Below, piece by piece: positions 10,475 through 21,715 of a stretch of 51,788 nt of DNA. The stretch comes from Chromera velia (lineage: Eukaryota > Sar > Chromeraceae): assembly GCA_018398765.1 (NCBI GenBank), contig JAHBMJ010005811.1, positions 7,501 through 59,288 of the forward strand, in the 5' to 3' direction. Position 1 is the stretch's first letter. Each line of letters starts with the position of its first letter. Under the pieces are notes generated by a model. The model saw only the letters and a program-made list of their open reading frames with translations. It was not told the DNA's origin and searched no databases. The translations under genes were made by a program, and so were the position numbers.

Positions 10475-13149
10475 CAGCTGTCATCTCCCTTATCTTGCCT
10501 CTGGTCTGCAGAGAAAGGGATGAAGGCTGGAAAAGCACCTAGCGGGACTGACACCCCAACGAGACCGCTGAACTCTCTCAGTGAGTGTCGCACCCCCCCA
10601 TCTTTGTTTTCCTTTCCCGTTTCAAATAAGATCGGGCCAATCAGGTGACGGGGGTGTTTGTGATTTGCCTTTTTCTTTCTTTTCTTTCTTTCTTTAACTG
10701 GCATGACACTCCTCTCGGTGGACTTTCACGCGAAGAAAGCAAGTCCTCTTTGGAGCAAGGAGAAGGAAGAGAGGAGAAGATGACAGAAGAGAAGAGAAGA
10801 GGAGAGCTTTGAATGCAGGCACGAAGTTAGTGAGTACTTTTCGTAGTGTAAATTTTCACTTTTGCGTGAGCACTCGAAACGCTCACAGTTTGCATGCACA
10901 AGACACAGGCATGCAGAAAGACTTTCATCCAGACAGACAGAAAAAAAGGAGAACAGAAAGGACTCCTCAGCCCGCCCGGACGTCCTGCGGACCCACCCAC
11001 CCGGTGGCCCCCCGTCCTCAATTGCCCGTCCCTCTCTCCCCCCCTTTCTTCATGTTTAGCAGTCGGAGTGAGTGTGCTTCCTTCCGTCCTTCATGCATGC
11101 ATCAAATGGACGCACCAACCAAATTCTTCTCTCCCTCACTCTCTCATGCACCTCTCCCTCCACTTGCCCGGGGGTCCCCGCAAAAAACGGAAGCATGACG
11201 GCAGGCGCAAGCAGATCTGACTGAGGAACGATTTGAAATTCCAAGAAAGAAGAGTGCTTGAAGAAGGCCTGGCGGCCTGATTTTTTCCTTTTTGACCTGA
11301 CGAGCCAGAAAACAGGTCTGGTTGAGGGAGCAACGATTTCCTTCAAAACACGCAAAGAAGAAGAGAAAGCAGAGAAAGGTCCCCTGTAAAGAAAGAGAAT
11401 AAATATGAATTAGAGGGGCAGGCTTCCTCCATGGAAACTTCCACCACTCATCACACAGACTCATGAACAGACAGACAGATCAACAGACAGCTCCAACGAG
11501 ACAGAAAGAAAGAAGGCTGACTGAATTTCCTCCAAAGAAGCAGGCGAGGGAGAAAGAAGAGGGACAAACACAGACACAGGCGTGAAGGTCGAATGAATTT
11601 TTGAAGCAGGGCCGTGGACGGATGTCTCGTCGGGAGGATAAACCGCCAGGAAAGAAGACAGGCCCATGGACACAGAAACAGAAAAATACATTGGAGGAAG
11701 GCCACTACACGTTCAACGGGAAGAAATTGCCGCAACAGAGACAAAGAGGCAGGCAGCAGGCTTCCGTCCTTTTCCCATTGGAAAGAGGCAGAAGGAAGGA
11801 TGCCCAACGAATTTTCAAAGTGGAAGCGTGCTTCTCCTCCAAGCGATTGCTTTCCTCTCTCTCCAATTCTTTCTGTCTTTCCTTTTTCTTTCTTTCCTTC
11901 CTTTTTTCCCCCTCCTCTTCCCCGGAAACTCCCTGGCTTCAGCAGCTCTACTCCTTCGCTCTTTACCCTAGAGACGAAGACAGTAGAGCAGCACAAAACA
12001 AAATACCCCGCCTTATTCCACACCAAACTCAAACACACAGAGGGACATTCGGTCTTCGAGAAAAAGGAAAGGACACCACAAACACAACACCTCCATCGAA
12101 ATACTGGGTGCTCCAGAGACGGCCTTTGCCTTTGCCTCTCCCTCCTTGCCCATCCTATCAAGTGTAAGTAAGTGCGTTGCCACTGTCTGTGGGTTTGATT
12201 GGCACTCAGGCTTCACTTGGCAGTCCTTTCCTTTCCTTTCCCTCCAGGAATCGAGGCCAGAGAAGAAAAGTGATGCGGTCAATCAAATCAAATTAAATTA
12301 AATTAAACAGAGCTCTGATCTCCCCTGCAGCAGCACACTCCCCCCCCTTCCCCCTCTTACCACACCCCACTCTCCCAAGAGGAACAAAACAAAAAGGAAA
12401 CGGGAGACTATCAGCAAAGGAGGGGGAAGCTGTCTTTTCAACCTTCCCCTTCCAACCGCTGCCGTCTCGCCCCTTCCCCTCCAACCACCCGAATGTCCAC
12501 CATACCCAGCAGCCAGCAACAAACGTCACGAAACTAAAAGGAACGAAGTCGCCGACAGACAGAAAAACGAAAGAGGAAGCGAAGCACAACTTCACTCACC
12601 CCGAAACCAACTCTACACAGGCAGGCTACAGCCAGTCTTCCTTTCTCCTCCATCCACAAAATAAACAACAGAGGCTGCACAGCCTCTTTTCTCGACACAA
12701 AAAGCGCACCTCTTATTCGTTCCGCCCTATGTCCAAATGAAAAGCCCACCTTTCCTTTCTACTGCGAAAGGAAAAAACCAAATAAACTCAATGGGCCTGC
12801 ATAGCGGTCTCTTTTCTAGTCTTTTGTTCCTTCCTTGACGCAAAACAAAGCCAAGAAACTCTGCAAAACACCTTTCTCTTGACCCCCAAACCGAACCGAA
12901 CCATAACGAACTGAACAAGCTCATTCTAAAAAAGAACGTCTCAGTTTCTTGAAAGACACGAGCCACTACAGCCTGATAAAGACTGTGTACTAGAGCAGTT
13001 GCATAACCAACCGTAGAGTAAGGGGAAATTGATGAAGCAATACGAGAGAAACCCGTCTCCCTTTTTTCCTCTTTGAATGGAGAGAGAGATAAATTGCGTA
13101 AAGAGACACCAAAAGCCCCCCTTCTTCCTTCCCTCCTCTCACTCACAAC

Positions 13150-13564
13150 CTCGCAGACGCCGCCTGAGGTCTACCTGATGATCTTGCCTCGGCATCTACA
13201 GACAACGCTTTCTTTTCTTTCTGTCCCTTCTTCCCCTTCTTCTCCTTCTTGCCTGGAGACCCCGCCATGTCAATCAAGGCACTCATCAGCAGGAGACCGC
13301 TGCCCGTGACACACCCATCCGGACCGACTGCCATCCGAGCCACCTCCGTGGAATCTTCCCCAGGGCCCTTGGCGCCAGACCTCAAGAGGACGACCTCGTT
13401 GGTCTTCGCATTCGGTCTCAACTCCATGACTCCCCCTGGGGAATCAATCACAGAGGAGACGGCTGGGTCCACACTCTCCCCTTTTTTCCTCTTGGGCAGA
13501 CGGTAGAGGAGGAGCAGTCCTCGGGCAGCGACGTCGGCAGGCAGACAGACATGAGCCTCCCGGT
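13150..13564 (-). CDS. Exon of an unrecognised gene
   Basis: A minus-strand exon is suggested by a good acceptor (TTTTGTGCAG before 13564) and a donor near 13150 (GAG followed by GTTGTGAGTGAG). In the open frame it encodes about 138 residues: a hydrophobic run (ADVAARGLLLLYRLP), a segment with VMELRPNAKTNEVVLLRSG and MAVGPDGCVTGSGLLLMSAL, then a Lys-rich tail (KKEKKGKKGQKEKK). I recognise no domain. Codon use looks coding, with no stops and balanced composition. Neighbouring exons were not found. It lies 350 bp downstream of the DGAT2-like gene stop on the same strand, so alternative extra exons of that gene are not excluded. Confidence 0.4.
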
Positions 13565-13917
13565 CTGCACAAAAGGAAGAAGAAACCAGGAAAAGGGTCC
13601 TTGAAATTGACCTCTCCTCCCTCTCGCATGCAAGACGAAATGCGTGTGTTTTTTCCTTTTTGCAAGTTTGAGTTCGAATCATGACTGTACCCTGAAGCCT
13701 TTCTTTGTGTTCAGAGAGGGGAAGACCGAGAGATAACAAGGGCACGCGGGCAACTAGCTCAAGCAAATCAGGGAGGCATCAGCAACGAGAGAGACGGTAT
13801 CATGCTAGCATGAATTCATCGTATTCCCTCTTCTCTCCTTCAAAAGAAAGCATCGACAGTTAACAGGTTGATGGCGACAGGCACGAAGTGTCCTCCTTCT
13901 CCCTGTCTGTCTTCTCC

Positions 13918-15215
13918 TCATGCATGGAGAGCACAGTCCACTGACTGACCGAAAAGGTCTTGGAGAGTCAGCAGGTACCTGCAACACACGCAGGTAGGAG
14001 CAGAGGCCAGAAAGCAGGAAGTTGCAGAGGTCCACAGACAAAGGTACCGCATAAAAGAAAACACATAGAGACGGAGGAAAGCAGGCCAGATTTCCGTGCA
14101 GTTCGTCACAAAATTGGAAAAATCCGGCCTCGCACGTCATATTTTTGTACACAGCTTGTCATAAAGATAAGCAGAGAGAGCAGGTCGATGGCCTAACTGA
14201 CTTTGCAAACAGCTCTGCGACGTCCCTTCCGGTGAGGTCCTCTCTGAGTTCCCCCTGGGGCTTCTCGGGGACCTCCACGGGAACTCCCACTCTGCTTGCG
14301 ATGCGAAGGTGTAAAATCATACAAGAAATAAGCAAACGAGGAGCTTAGCAAAGAGAGAAAAGAGAATGGAGGCGCGGAGCGGAAGGTTTGCGATTTTGCT
14401 TTCTCTGCTCGCCTTCGATGGACACAACCCGCATGGTAGCCACAGAACAATCAAGCACACACAAAACGAACAGAGAACCCCACACACATCCCCCAAAAGA
14501 AAACAAAAGAAAACCATCCCCCCCACAATTACCCAACCAACCTGACGGAGATGTCCCCCTTGATGTAGGGAAGGAAGGGGAGCCCCCACCGTCCCCACCC
14601 GAGCAGTACAGGGAGTCCGAAGAGTTTGTACGTCTTCGTCATCAGGGCCCTGCGTGCGTGCATGCGTGCGTCAATTTGATGAGGGCAGCACGACAGAGAC
14701 GACACGCGGAGAAATGCATTATGGGAACCGACAAGCATCAACGAGAAGGAAGGTACTCGATTGTAGGGCGGCAAAAACAACAGCAGAGCAACTTTTCTTT
14801 CTTCCGTTTCCCCCAAAGCAGCAGCTTGCCATATCCATGCTCCCTAATGCACCCGACCGACAAGCAGACCGAGTGACCAACCTTGAGGCGTCTGTGGTCA
14901 CGTAAGTCTGGTTTTCTCCAAAGAGGTAGCAGGGCACGATGGGGACGCCGTGTCTGCAGGCATGCACCCAGAGCACGCATGGGAGGATTAATTGGTTGAT
15001 TCCATCAGTCAGCAACAAATGGATAAATAAGCGCACACATGCAGACATACATACATACATACATACATGAAGACAGACAGACAGACAGACAGAAAGCGGC
15101 ACCGAAGCTAAGCGTGAAATGGGGCATCAGCTTTCTTCCAAGTAACAGTCACAACGCCTGGCGGATCCCCAGAGTGCTATGCTGTCTGCCTGTAGACAAG
15201 ACGATAGAAGACGAA

Positions 15216-15295
<80 letters not shown>

Positions 15296-16380
15296 ACTAG
15301 CGTTAGAGAGGCAAGGAGGAGGAGGAGGTTGACACAACTCGAGATACACCGGAGACTAGGACTGAAGCCGCACGAGACCTCCCCTAAATTGTCAATCCCC
15401 GACAAAGGGAAACTGATCTACGGGTCAAGAATTTAGACAACACTACACGTCTCGTACTTCTGTCCAGCCGCTGACCTCAGGGCTGCCCTGAACTGTCCGA
15501 GGTTGGGGGGGAAGTACGCTACCTCCCTCTTGTGGTTCGTCCTGCACAGTTCGTGGATTCCCCCGGGGTTCAGTGCCACGGACTTCCCGTGGGACAGCAT
15601 GTGGTCGAGTGTCTTCTTGTCAGCCGACCGCGCGTTGAACACCAGCATGCTTTCTCGAATCCCTGCAGGCGCAGGCACACAAACCCAAGCAAATTTTATC
15701 AATCACACACTTACACACGCGGAGTCCATGCACCAAGAGATGAAAAGAGATTCTCACGGTGACGCACGCACAGGATGACCTTCGTCTCTTTCTCGAAGGT
15801 ATTAATACAAACAGCCCCAGAGACGACCAAGGACTCAGAAAAACAGAAAGATATCCAGGTGTACGATAGTCAGTTGCGCTTCTGTTCCTCATTTGAACAG
15901 TCGTCTCCCTTCCTCCTTGGCGACTACTCGTAATTCAAGGGTCCGTCACGGGAAAACATACAGCACTTCCTTTGCTTTTTTGTTCTTTTTCGCATTCGTT
16001 CTCTTCTCTCCTCCCTCTCCCCGCTCTGTGTGTGTGCGCGCAGCCACGAGCATGAATGCACATGAGCGACCCCACTAGTTCCCTCACTCACCGGGAATGG
16101 AGAACACAGCTGAGGCCACCAGAGCGAAGAAGTTCACGGGACGTCCCTGCAAAGAACAAAACAGAGTTCAGAAGCTGAAAGGAGAGGAGAACAGGGCGGG
16201 GAGCCGATAATGGGAGCCAGAATGCGGAAGGGAAGTGAGGTGAAGAGGGACCCGAAGAAGCGGCGCAAAGAACGGAGGCAACGAGCGAAGAAGAAAGGGA
16301 GGATGGTGACGCAGCTTCTTACTTTTCTCTCTCAAGGTGTCAGCGCGGACTCTCGCGAAAAAAATAGAAATGAGAGATGC

Positions 16381-16450
<70 letters not shown>

Positions 16451-17136
16451 GGGATCAATCTATGAACCACAGGGGGACTCAGGGGTGAGAAGTGAGCAGA
16501 GATACAAACTCCCTCCCTCAGTCACTCATCCACTCATTCACATGTTGGCCGACCCACCTCCCTGCCACAGAAAGGCCCGGCATAGTTGAACGCCCCCACA
16601 GGCACCACCCCATGGGGGTGCCATGCAAGCATCATCTGCCTGTCGAAAGTGGCCCTCTCGTCGGCCTTGAAGCCCCCCCACCGTCTGCCGAGGAGCGCGG
16701 TCAGGGGGGGGAATGCGGCAAGCATGAGCTTGTAGAGCCAGGTGGGGCCCCAGTCCCCTGTGTACGTCTGGTGCGCATCCGAGAAGAAGCTGCGGAGATA
16801 AAGAGCAGCGGCGCCAAGGCAGAGAAGCCGAAGGGCCCATTTCCGTCTCGCAGGGGTCCAACCTTTGCAGAGACGGGAAAGGAAGCTAGACAGGCGTGCG
16901 CGCATGTGCTTGAAGAACTGGAGCAGTCGTCGCAGCCACTTCTGAAGCAGCTTCTCTTCCTTCCTACTGCTGTGGGCAGGGGAGCTGCTTTCAGAGCTAC
17001 AGCTGGAGTCGTCATTGTACAGAGACACTTGCGACTTCCTCAACAGAGAGCTGCTGCTAGGCACCGTGTCTGCTGAAGAGAACCCTCCGTGTGCAGAAGC
17101 ATCGTGAGGTTTCTCTGGGTATCCTTCAGACTCCAT
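13918..17136 (-). CDS. DGAT2-family acyl-CoA:diacylglycerol acyltransferase, 8 exons
   Basis: This should transfer an acyl chain from acyl-CoA to diacylglycerol (or monoacylglycerol) at the ER, the last step of triacylglycerol synthesis. Coding exons on the minus strand: 17136-16558, 16146-16092, 15662-15447, 15189-15153 (37 nt), 14953-14882, 14649-14542, 14291-14202, 13978-13918. They total 1218 nt, exactly 406 codons, and every junction keeps frame with GT-AG introns of 199-429 nt. The 405-residue protein has a Ser-rich cytosolic N-terminus, a hydrophobic segment at about 99-118, a second at about 133-149, then the hallmark HPHG at 173-176. Next come GRPVNFFALVASAVFSIPG, LNPGGIHEL, the HGVPIVPCYLFGEN box and LFGLPVLLGWGRWGLP. 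Length is slightly above the usual 320-390. The microexon is the least certain junction, because its donor is weak. Whether the substrate is diacylglycerol, monoacylglycerol or a wax alcohol cannot be read from sequence. Confidence 0.88.
15216..15294. repeat. (AC)n-(AG)n compound microsatellite in a DGAT2-like intron
   Basis: About 47 bases of AC repeats (one GC interruption) pass directly into about 32 bases of AG repeats. The array lies inside intron 3 of the acyltransferase gene; on the sense strand it reads CT then GT. ACAT and ACAG arrays lie at 15049-15091, in intron 4. Confidence 0.95.
16380..16447. repeat. (GT)n-(GC)n-(GA)n compound microsatellite in a DGAT2-like intron
   Basis: About 24 bases of GT, 12 of GC and 32 of GA run without a break. 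The array lies in intron 1 of the acyltransferase gene and mirrors the arrangement in intron 3. The alternating purine-pyrimidine part could adopt Z-DNA. Confidence 0.95.
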
Positions 17137-17703
17137 CGTTCAAGAAGGGCTTTCGGCAACTGCAGTGAGACGGAATGATGGATCAACAACAGCGCACAGC
17201 ACGGAGCTTGGTAGAACGGCCACGAAAGCCGCGACCGTCAAGACAGCAAAGCTGGTTTCTTACGCCAGAGACAGGCCGGACACACGTGCATATGTACTTC
17301 CTTTCCTCTGTAAATGTAGATAAAGCAGACGTCCATCACGTCTTCCGTCTGGGCATTCCCATCGCTTCATTGGCCCCGGAATGTCCCGGAAGGCGAGCCC
17401 CGGAAAGCGAAGTTTATGTCTGGAGATGTATTGATAGACTGAAATTTTTTTTTAATCGCGAGCAGCCGTCTACAAACGGTGTAACACACCTGGCAGACAA
17501 TGATCACCCAAGAGGGGGTGTACAGTACACTGTTAGACGGACAGAAAGTGAAGGCTTCCAGACTGTCCTTCTCACTCAATCAGTCAAGCGGAAGGAGTTG
17601 CATACAAGGTTGCCCTCCATCAAGTCTTCGGCACGTGTGATGCTCGAAAGGAGCCGAACCGATGTTGAACAACTTCCCGTCTCCCATCGATGGTCGAAGG
17701 AAA
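17137..17703. promoter_or_regulatory. Divergent upstream region of the DGAT2-like and RsmH genes
   Basis: The two start codons face away from each other across 567 bp, so this must hold both 5' untranslated regions and both promoters. I see no clear TATA box. Open frames crossing it have no domain. An alternative upstream ATG for RsmH lies at 17662. Confidence 0.5.
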
Positions 17704-20054
17704 ATGAGGAGAAGTTTCAAATCGAAAGGGAGGCTGAGGCCCCAGTCCCTGACTCTAGTAGCTGCTCTTCTCTTCATTGTCCAAGCTTCAGGGTTCCTGT
17801 TCCCATGCTCCGGGAACGGCCTGCATCATGGGTACTTCCAGAGGAGACGCCTCTCTTCTTCTACGACCCTCGGACACTATGCGTTGAAAAAGACGAATAA
17901 GAAATACAGGTGGACCAAGAAGAAGCGAGGGGGGTCTTCGAAAGGAGAAGAGAGCTCCGACGTGCAGGTAGATTCTCTCTCTCTTCCCTTTTCCTCTGAA
18001 TACCACTGTCCAGTCCTGTGTGATGAAGTCGTACGTCTCTTGTTAGAAGGTAACGACCGAGAGGGCATCTACATGGATGCAACCCTGGGCGGAGGGGGGC
18101 ACACAGCAGCCATTCTCTCACGGCTTCGAGAGGGGGGACGGGTGGTGGGAGTAGACCAGGACCCTGACGCACTTGAATTCTGTTCTGCGCGCCTGTCTGG
18201 AGAGATTGAGAGGGGGCGGTTGGTAATAGAAAGGGCGAATTTCGACTTTCTGGAAGATCTCCTCGACGAGGACTCAGGGAGAGAATGGGCGTGTGCAGTC
18301 AGAGAGAGGGGGGGTCTGGACGGTCTGCTGCTGGACCTGGGCGTCTCCTCTCATCAACTGGATGCAGGGGAGAGGGGGTTCGCATACGGTCTCGACGGGC
18401 CCTTGGACATGCGGATGGATAGGTGAGCAGATAGAGCAGAATGGGGTAGCCAGGCACACTTGCGCAGGGCAGCACTATGAAGGAAAGGATGAACGGTCGA
18501 TTTATTACCAATTGAAACGAAGGGAGAGGGCATGCAAGGAGAATGGGGGGGCAACTATGGATCTCTCCTGATTGCTCTCTGCTGCTGCTTACTCGCTTCA
18601 GCTTGTTTCTTTCTGTTTACGTCTCCTGCTAGTCTGCGACCTTTCTTTCCATCTGAAGTCCCTTCAATTCCATGTTGTCTTTTTCTTGTGCTCCCCTTTC
18701 TTGCACAGTGTTTATGCTTTCTGCTCCGCCAGGCCTCTCGATTCTCTTTTTTCCCTTGGAATTCCTGTCTTTTCTTCTTTGCACAATGTCCACTATCTCT
18801 CCTCTCCTGTGAGTCTTCGTGCAGGGAATCGTTTCACTTCGAGACAGAGGAGGAGAGGCAGGGGACATATTCAGGGGATTATCTCTCAGCAGTAGAAGGG
18901 GGGGAAACCGATGACGAAGGGGGACGCTCTTTTTCCCAAACAGAGGGCAGGGGGGCAGGAGCAGGCTTCATGAAGGAAGAAACCACTCTGGGAAGCGCTT
19001 CGCATTTTGAGGAGCTGCAGAGTAAAGGTGGCATGACAGATGGGAGGCACGGGAGGGAAAAGGACGAGGACTTAGACGGGTGGGAAGTCAATTCCGGGGA
19101 TTCTTTCCATGTGAGTAGGGAAGGGGACGGAGAAGAGTGGGAGTTCGAGGAAGGAGGGGGCTCTGACTTCCTTCTGACTCCTCAGAAGAGACACAGGACG
19201 GCTGCAGAGTTGTTGAATGAAGAGAGTGCTGAGGAGATCTCAAATGTCCTCTACCGGTCAGTCTGGGAAGGGAAGGGAAGTGACGGGAACGACAGAAGAG
19301 AGGACGTGTAAGACTTCAGCTTTTGGGTCTATGGTCGTTCGTTCTTTCCGGTGTGTTTGGTGCTTGTGTGCGTTTCTCTCACATCTGCATTCACTGTCCG
19401 TCGACAAAATGTGTCCATACAGTCAATAGGAGTCTGGTGAAAGACTCCTTCTTGTCTGGTTGTGCTTTTCTGCTCTTCGTCTCTGTTTTGTGCGCCTAAA
19501 AACAACCATGCACCAGAATGAAAGTTTCACTCGTACAATCAAACAATTGTATACCGATCTTCTGCTTGCATGTGTATTGCAACGTTGATTGTATATGCAG
19601 TTACGGGGAAGAGAAGCGCGCCCGTCTCGTTGCCCGCACTCTCGTGAGATGGCGAGAGGAAGAGGGGCCCTTCCGTCGCACATCTCATTTGAAGGAGGCT
19701 GTGTGCAGATGCACCTCCCCCATCGGTACAGAGAGAAAGAAGACCCTCGCGCGGGTTTTCCAAGGACTGCGTCTGGCAGTCAACCAAGAGCTTCCTGTCC
19801 TTGATCATGTTCTCTCGGTAGCACACCGTCTTGTTCGTCCGGGGGGCAGGCTTGTAGTCTTGTCCTATCACTCTCTAGAGGACAGAATGGTCAAGAACAC
19901 GATCAGACACGGAACACCACTGGGAGAGGATACTCAGGAGAAGCCGTGGATACCCGTAGTCAAAAAAGCCATCATCGCATCGACAGCTGAAGTCGCAGCA
20001 AACCCACGGGCAAGAAGTGCAAAATTGAGAGCTGCGGAGAGACGAGCTTGCTGA
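17704..20054 (+). CDS. rsmH: Plastid-targeted RsmH/MraW 16S rRNA (cytosine-N4) methyltransferase, 3 exons
   Basis: RsmH methylates N4 of the conserved cytosine 1402 (E. coli numbering) in bacterial-type small-subunit rRNA, using S-adenosylmethionine. Exons 17704-18422, 18825-19256 and 19601-20054 total 1605 nt, exactly 535 codons; the junctions AG|G and CG|T keep frame. Residues 1-30 are a basic start and hydrophobic core (LTLVAALLFIVQASGF), then a basic, Ser-rich stretch to about 80: a signal peptide plus transit peptide, as in complex plastids, with an ASGF cleavage-site-like motif. Family motifs follow: DATLGGGGHTAAILSR (SAM site), LLLDLGVSSHQLD, FAYGLDGPLDMRMD, TAAELLNEES, RYGEEKRARLVAR, VLSYHSLEDRMVK and NPRARSAKLRAAE. 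At 534 residues it exceeds the bacterial size of about 310, owing to the leader and an acidic insertion of about 115 residues coded by exon 2. An upstream in-frame ATG at 17662 would add 14 residues before the signal. Confidence 0.93.
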
Positions 20055-21715
20055 AGTGTTGGTATAATTTCAAGAAACACAATTAATGTGATGCATGTAG
20101 GTCTAGATGTAGGTACTAGTGTAGGTGGTAGAATTACAATACGCCTTTCCAATGCACAGCTACTTATAAAGTTTATGGATTTATGCCACTTCATAAAGCT
20201 ACTAGTAAAACTACTATGTTATACATAATATAAATATATAAAATGATGACTACTAGGATGATTGCATAAACTAGTACATGCATATGAATCATGATATGAT
20301 CCCCCGGCGGATCATTCCCGTCTGCCACAGTTAGTCAAGTAAACTTAAATCCAGACTTAAATCACGAAGTTAAATTTAACCATGATTTTCTTAAGGATTT
20401 TTATAATGGTTATAACTAGGGTTATAAACTTCTTCATATAGTTCATGACTCAGATTATGATCATCTAAGATTCATCTTTATAACCATTGGCCGTATATCA
20501 AGCCTCTTATGCACTGACATCTAAGGGTAGTCGTTAGATAGATGATTTATATTAGATCTTCAAAAAAAAAAAATCTATCTAACTAATCTAACTAATCTAA
20601 ACGGGATAAATCTGAAGATCTGCAAGCAGAGAGTGCACACCTGCAGGCACATCAGAGGGAGAAGTTCCCGGAGAACAGAAATGGTCTGCTGCGATGAACG
20701 AGAATAAAGAGAGCACCCAACTCCTTGTCTGCGGGCGAGTGTTAAATTTAGCTGTTCCACGAAGCGTTGAATTGATCGAAGCTGGTTGAAAGGCCGACGC
20801 TCAGGCCATACGTTTTTACTATCATCATCATTTACCATCGCTATCGGCCCATAAATGAGCGTCTAACATTCGGCCGGTTCGATACGCAGCTGAACACACT
20901 GCTGGGGCAGTCGTCTCCCACGAAGGAAGATAACACAGGCAAGAACGGCTTTCCCGTGACGATAATTTTTTTTTAGAGTTTCTAGATAGATCAATATATT
21001 AGTTTGGAGGGGGTAAAAAATCTAAACTAAAAGAAAATCTATCTAAAGACCACTCCTAAACTGACATAATCATATAATAAATTAATCACATCAGTATCTA
21101 GATCAGTATAAAATATATAGAGTTAGGCAGAGCCTAATTACTGAGTGCCCGTCCGCTCAGTCCACCTCTTTGCCTTGCTTTGCTTTTGTGCTGTCGAGTT
21201 GCTGCACATCGTCTGCTTTATATTTATTTCGTGGCGTCTAGTAAGCTTCCGGCCAAGGGGCAAATTGTTTTGATCGCTATTTCGGGCCGATATTATTAGG
21301 GCCTGGAAAGCCATTCCAAGATATATGGATTCATGGCATTGCTGTGCATGCTTTTCGGGGTTATCAATGTCACTTATCATTACTTTCTAGCCCTGACCAC
21401 TGTGTTCGATGGATCAGATGGAAACGGTTCGATCCACAGAGGGATCTCATCAATGGATTATGCATATGCCATTCCGCTCTACGCTTCTTGGCTCCATTAT
21501 AGCCTTGATTTCCTCATTGCTAGTAAACACTAGGGTAGACGTCACTTTGATAGACATTGTATGACGGTATCACTGTCAGTCAAGTAAAAAGCGGTCCTTT
21601 TCTTTTTTTCTGGCAATTGAAATAAAAAAATGAAAAATGAAATATATGTATCTCACTAGCCTAAGTTTCCCTCCCCCTTGTGTGTAATGCGTAGATAGTG
21701 TCTAGCTTTCAAGTT
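20055..21715. other. AT-rich intergenic region
   Basis: Mostly AT-rich with repeated words such as TAGGTACTAG, CTAACTAATCTAAC and AGTCAAGTAAA. Two short minus-strand frames (20575-20838 and 21138-21380) have no recognisable domain and biased composition. I see no RNA gene. Partial complementarity between 20570-20600 and 20975-21010 hints at an old small transposon, but the ends cannot be fixed. Confidence 0.4.

Larger units (their letters stand above)
9249..13149. other. Long stretch without a recognisable gene
   Basis: The stretch is dominated by GCATGCATG words (9570-9620, 11090-11105), purine and pyrimidine strings and short tetranucleotide arrays. Open frames of 100-240 residues exist on both strands (for example about 11450-12170), but they overlap each other in opposite directions, are rich in Ser, Leu, Lys and Arg from the simple repeats, and show no domain. 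Untranslated or intronic parts of the gene whose exon lies at 13150-13564 could extend here. Confidence 0.4.

Noticed and set aside
11451-12171. Overlapping frames of 185-236 residues on both strands
   Set aside because: Opposite-strand frames over the same purine/pyrimidine-rich DNA; amino-acid bias explained by simple repeats; no domain.
15127-15405. Minus-strand Ser/Leu and Cys/Val repeat protein
   Set aside because: Translation of the (AC)(AG) microsatellite inside an intron of the DGAT2-like gene.
18532-18824. Upstream half of the plus-strand frame 18532-19311 as a separate gene
   Set aside because: It is intron 1 of rsmH (T-rich, ends in GTGCAG); only the part from 18825 fits the methyltransferase frame.
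20560-21010. Possible MITE from partly complementary CTAATCTA-type words
   Set aside because: Complementarity is low, the ends are not defined and no target-site duplication was seen.
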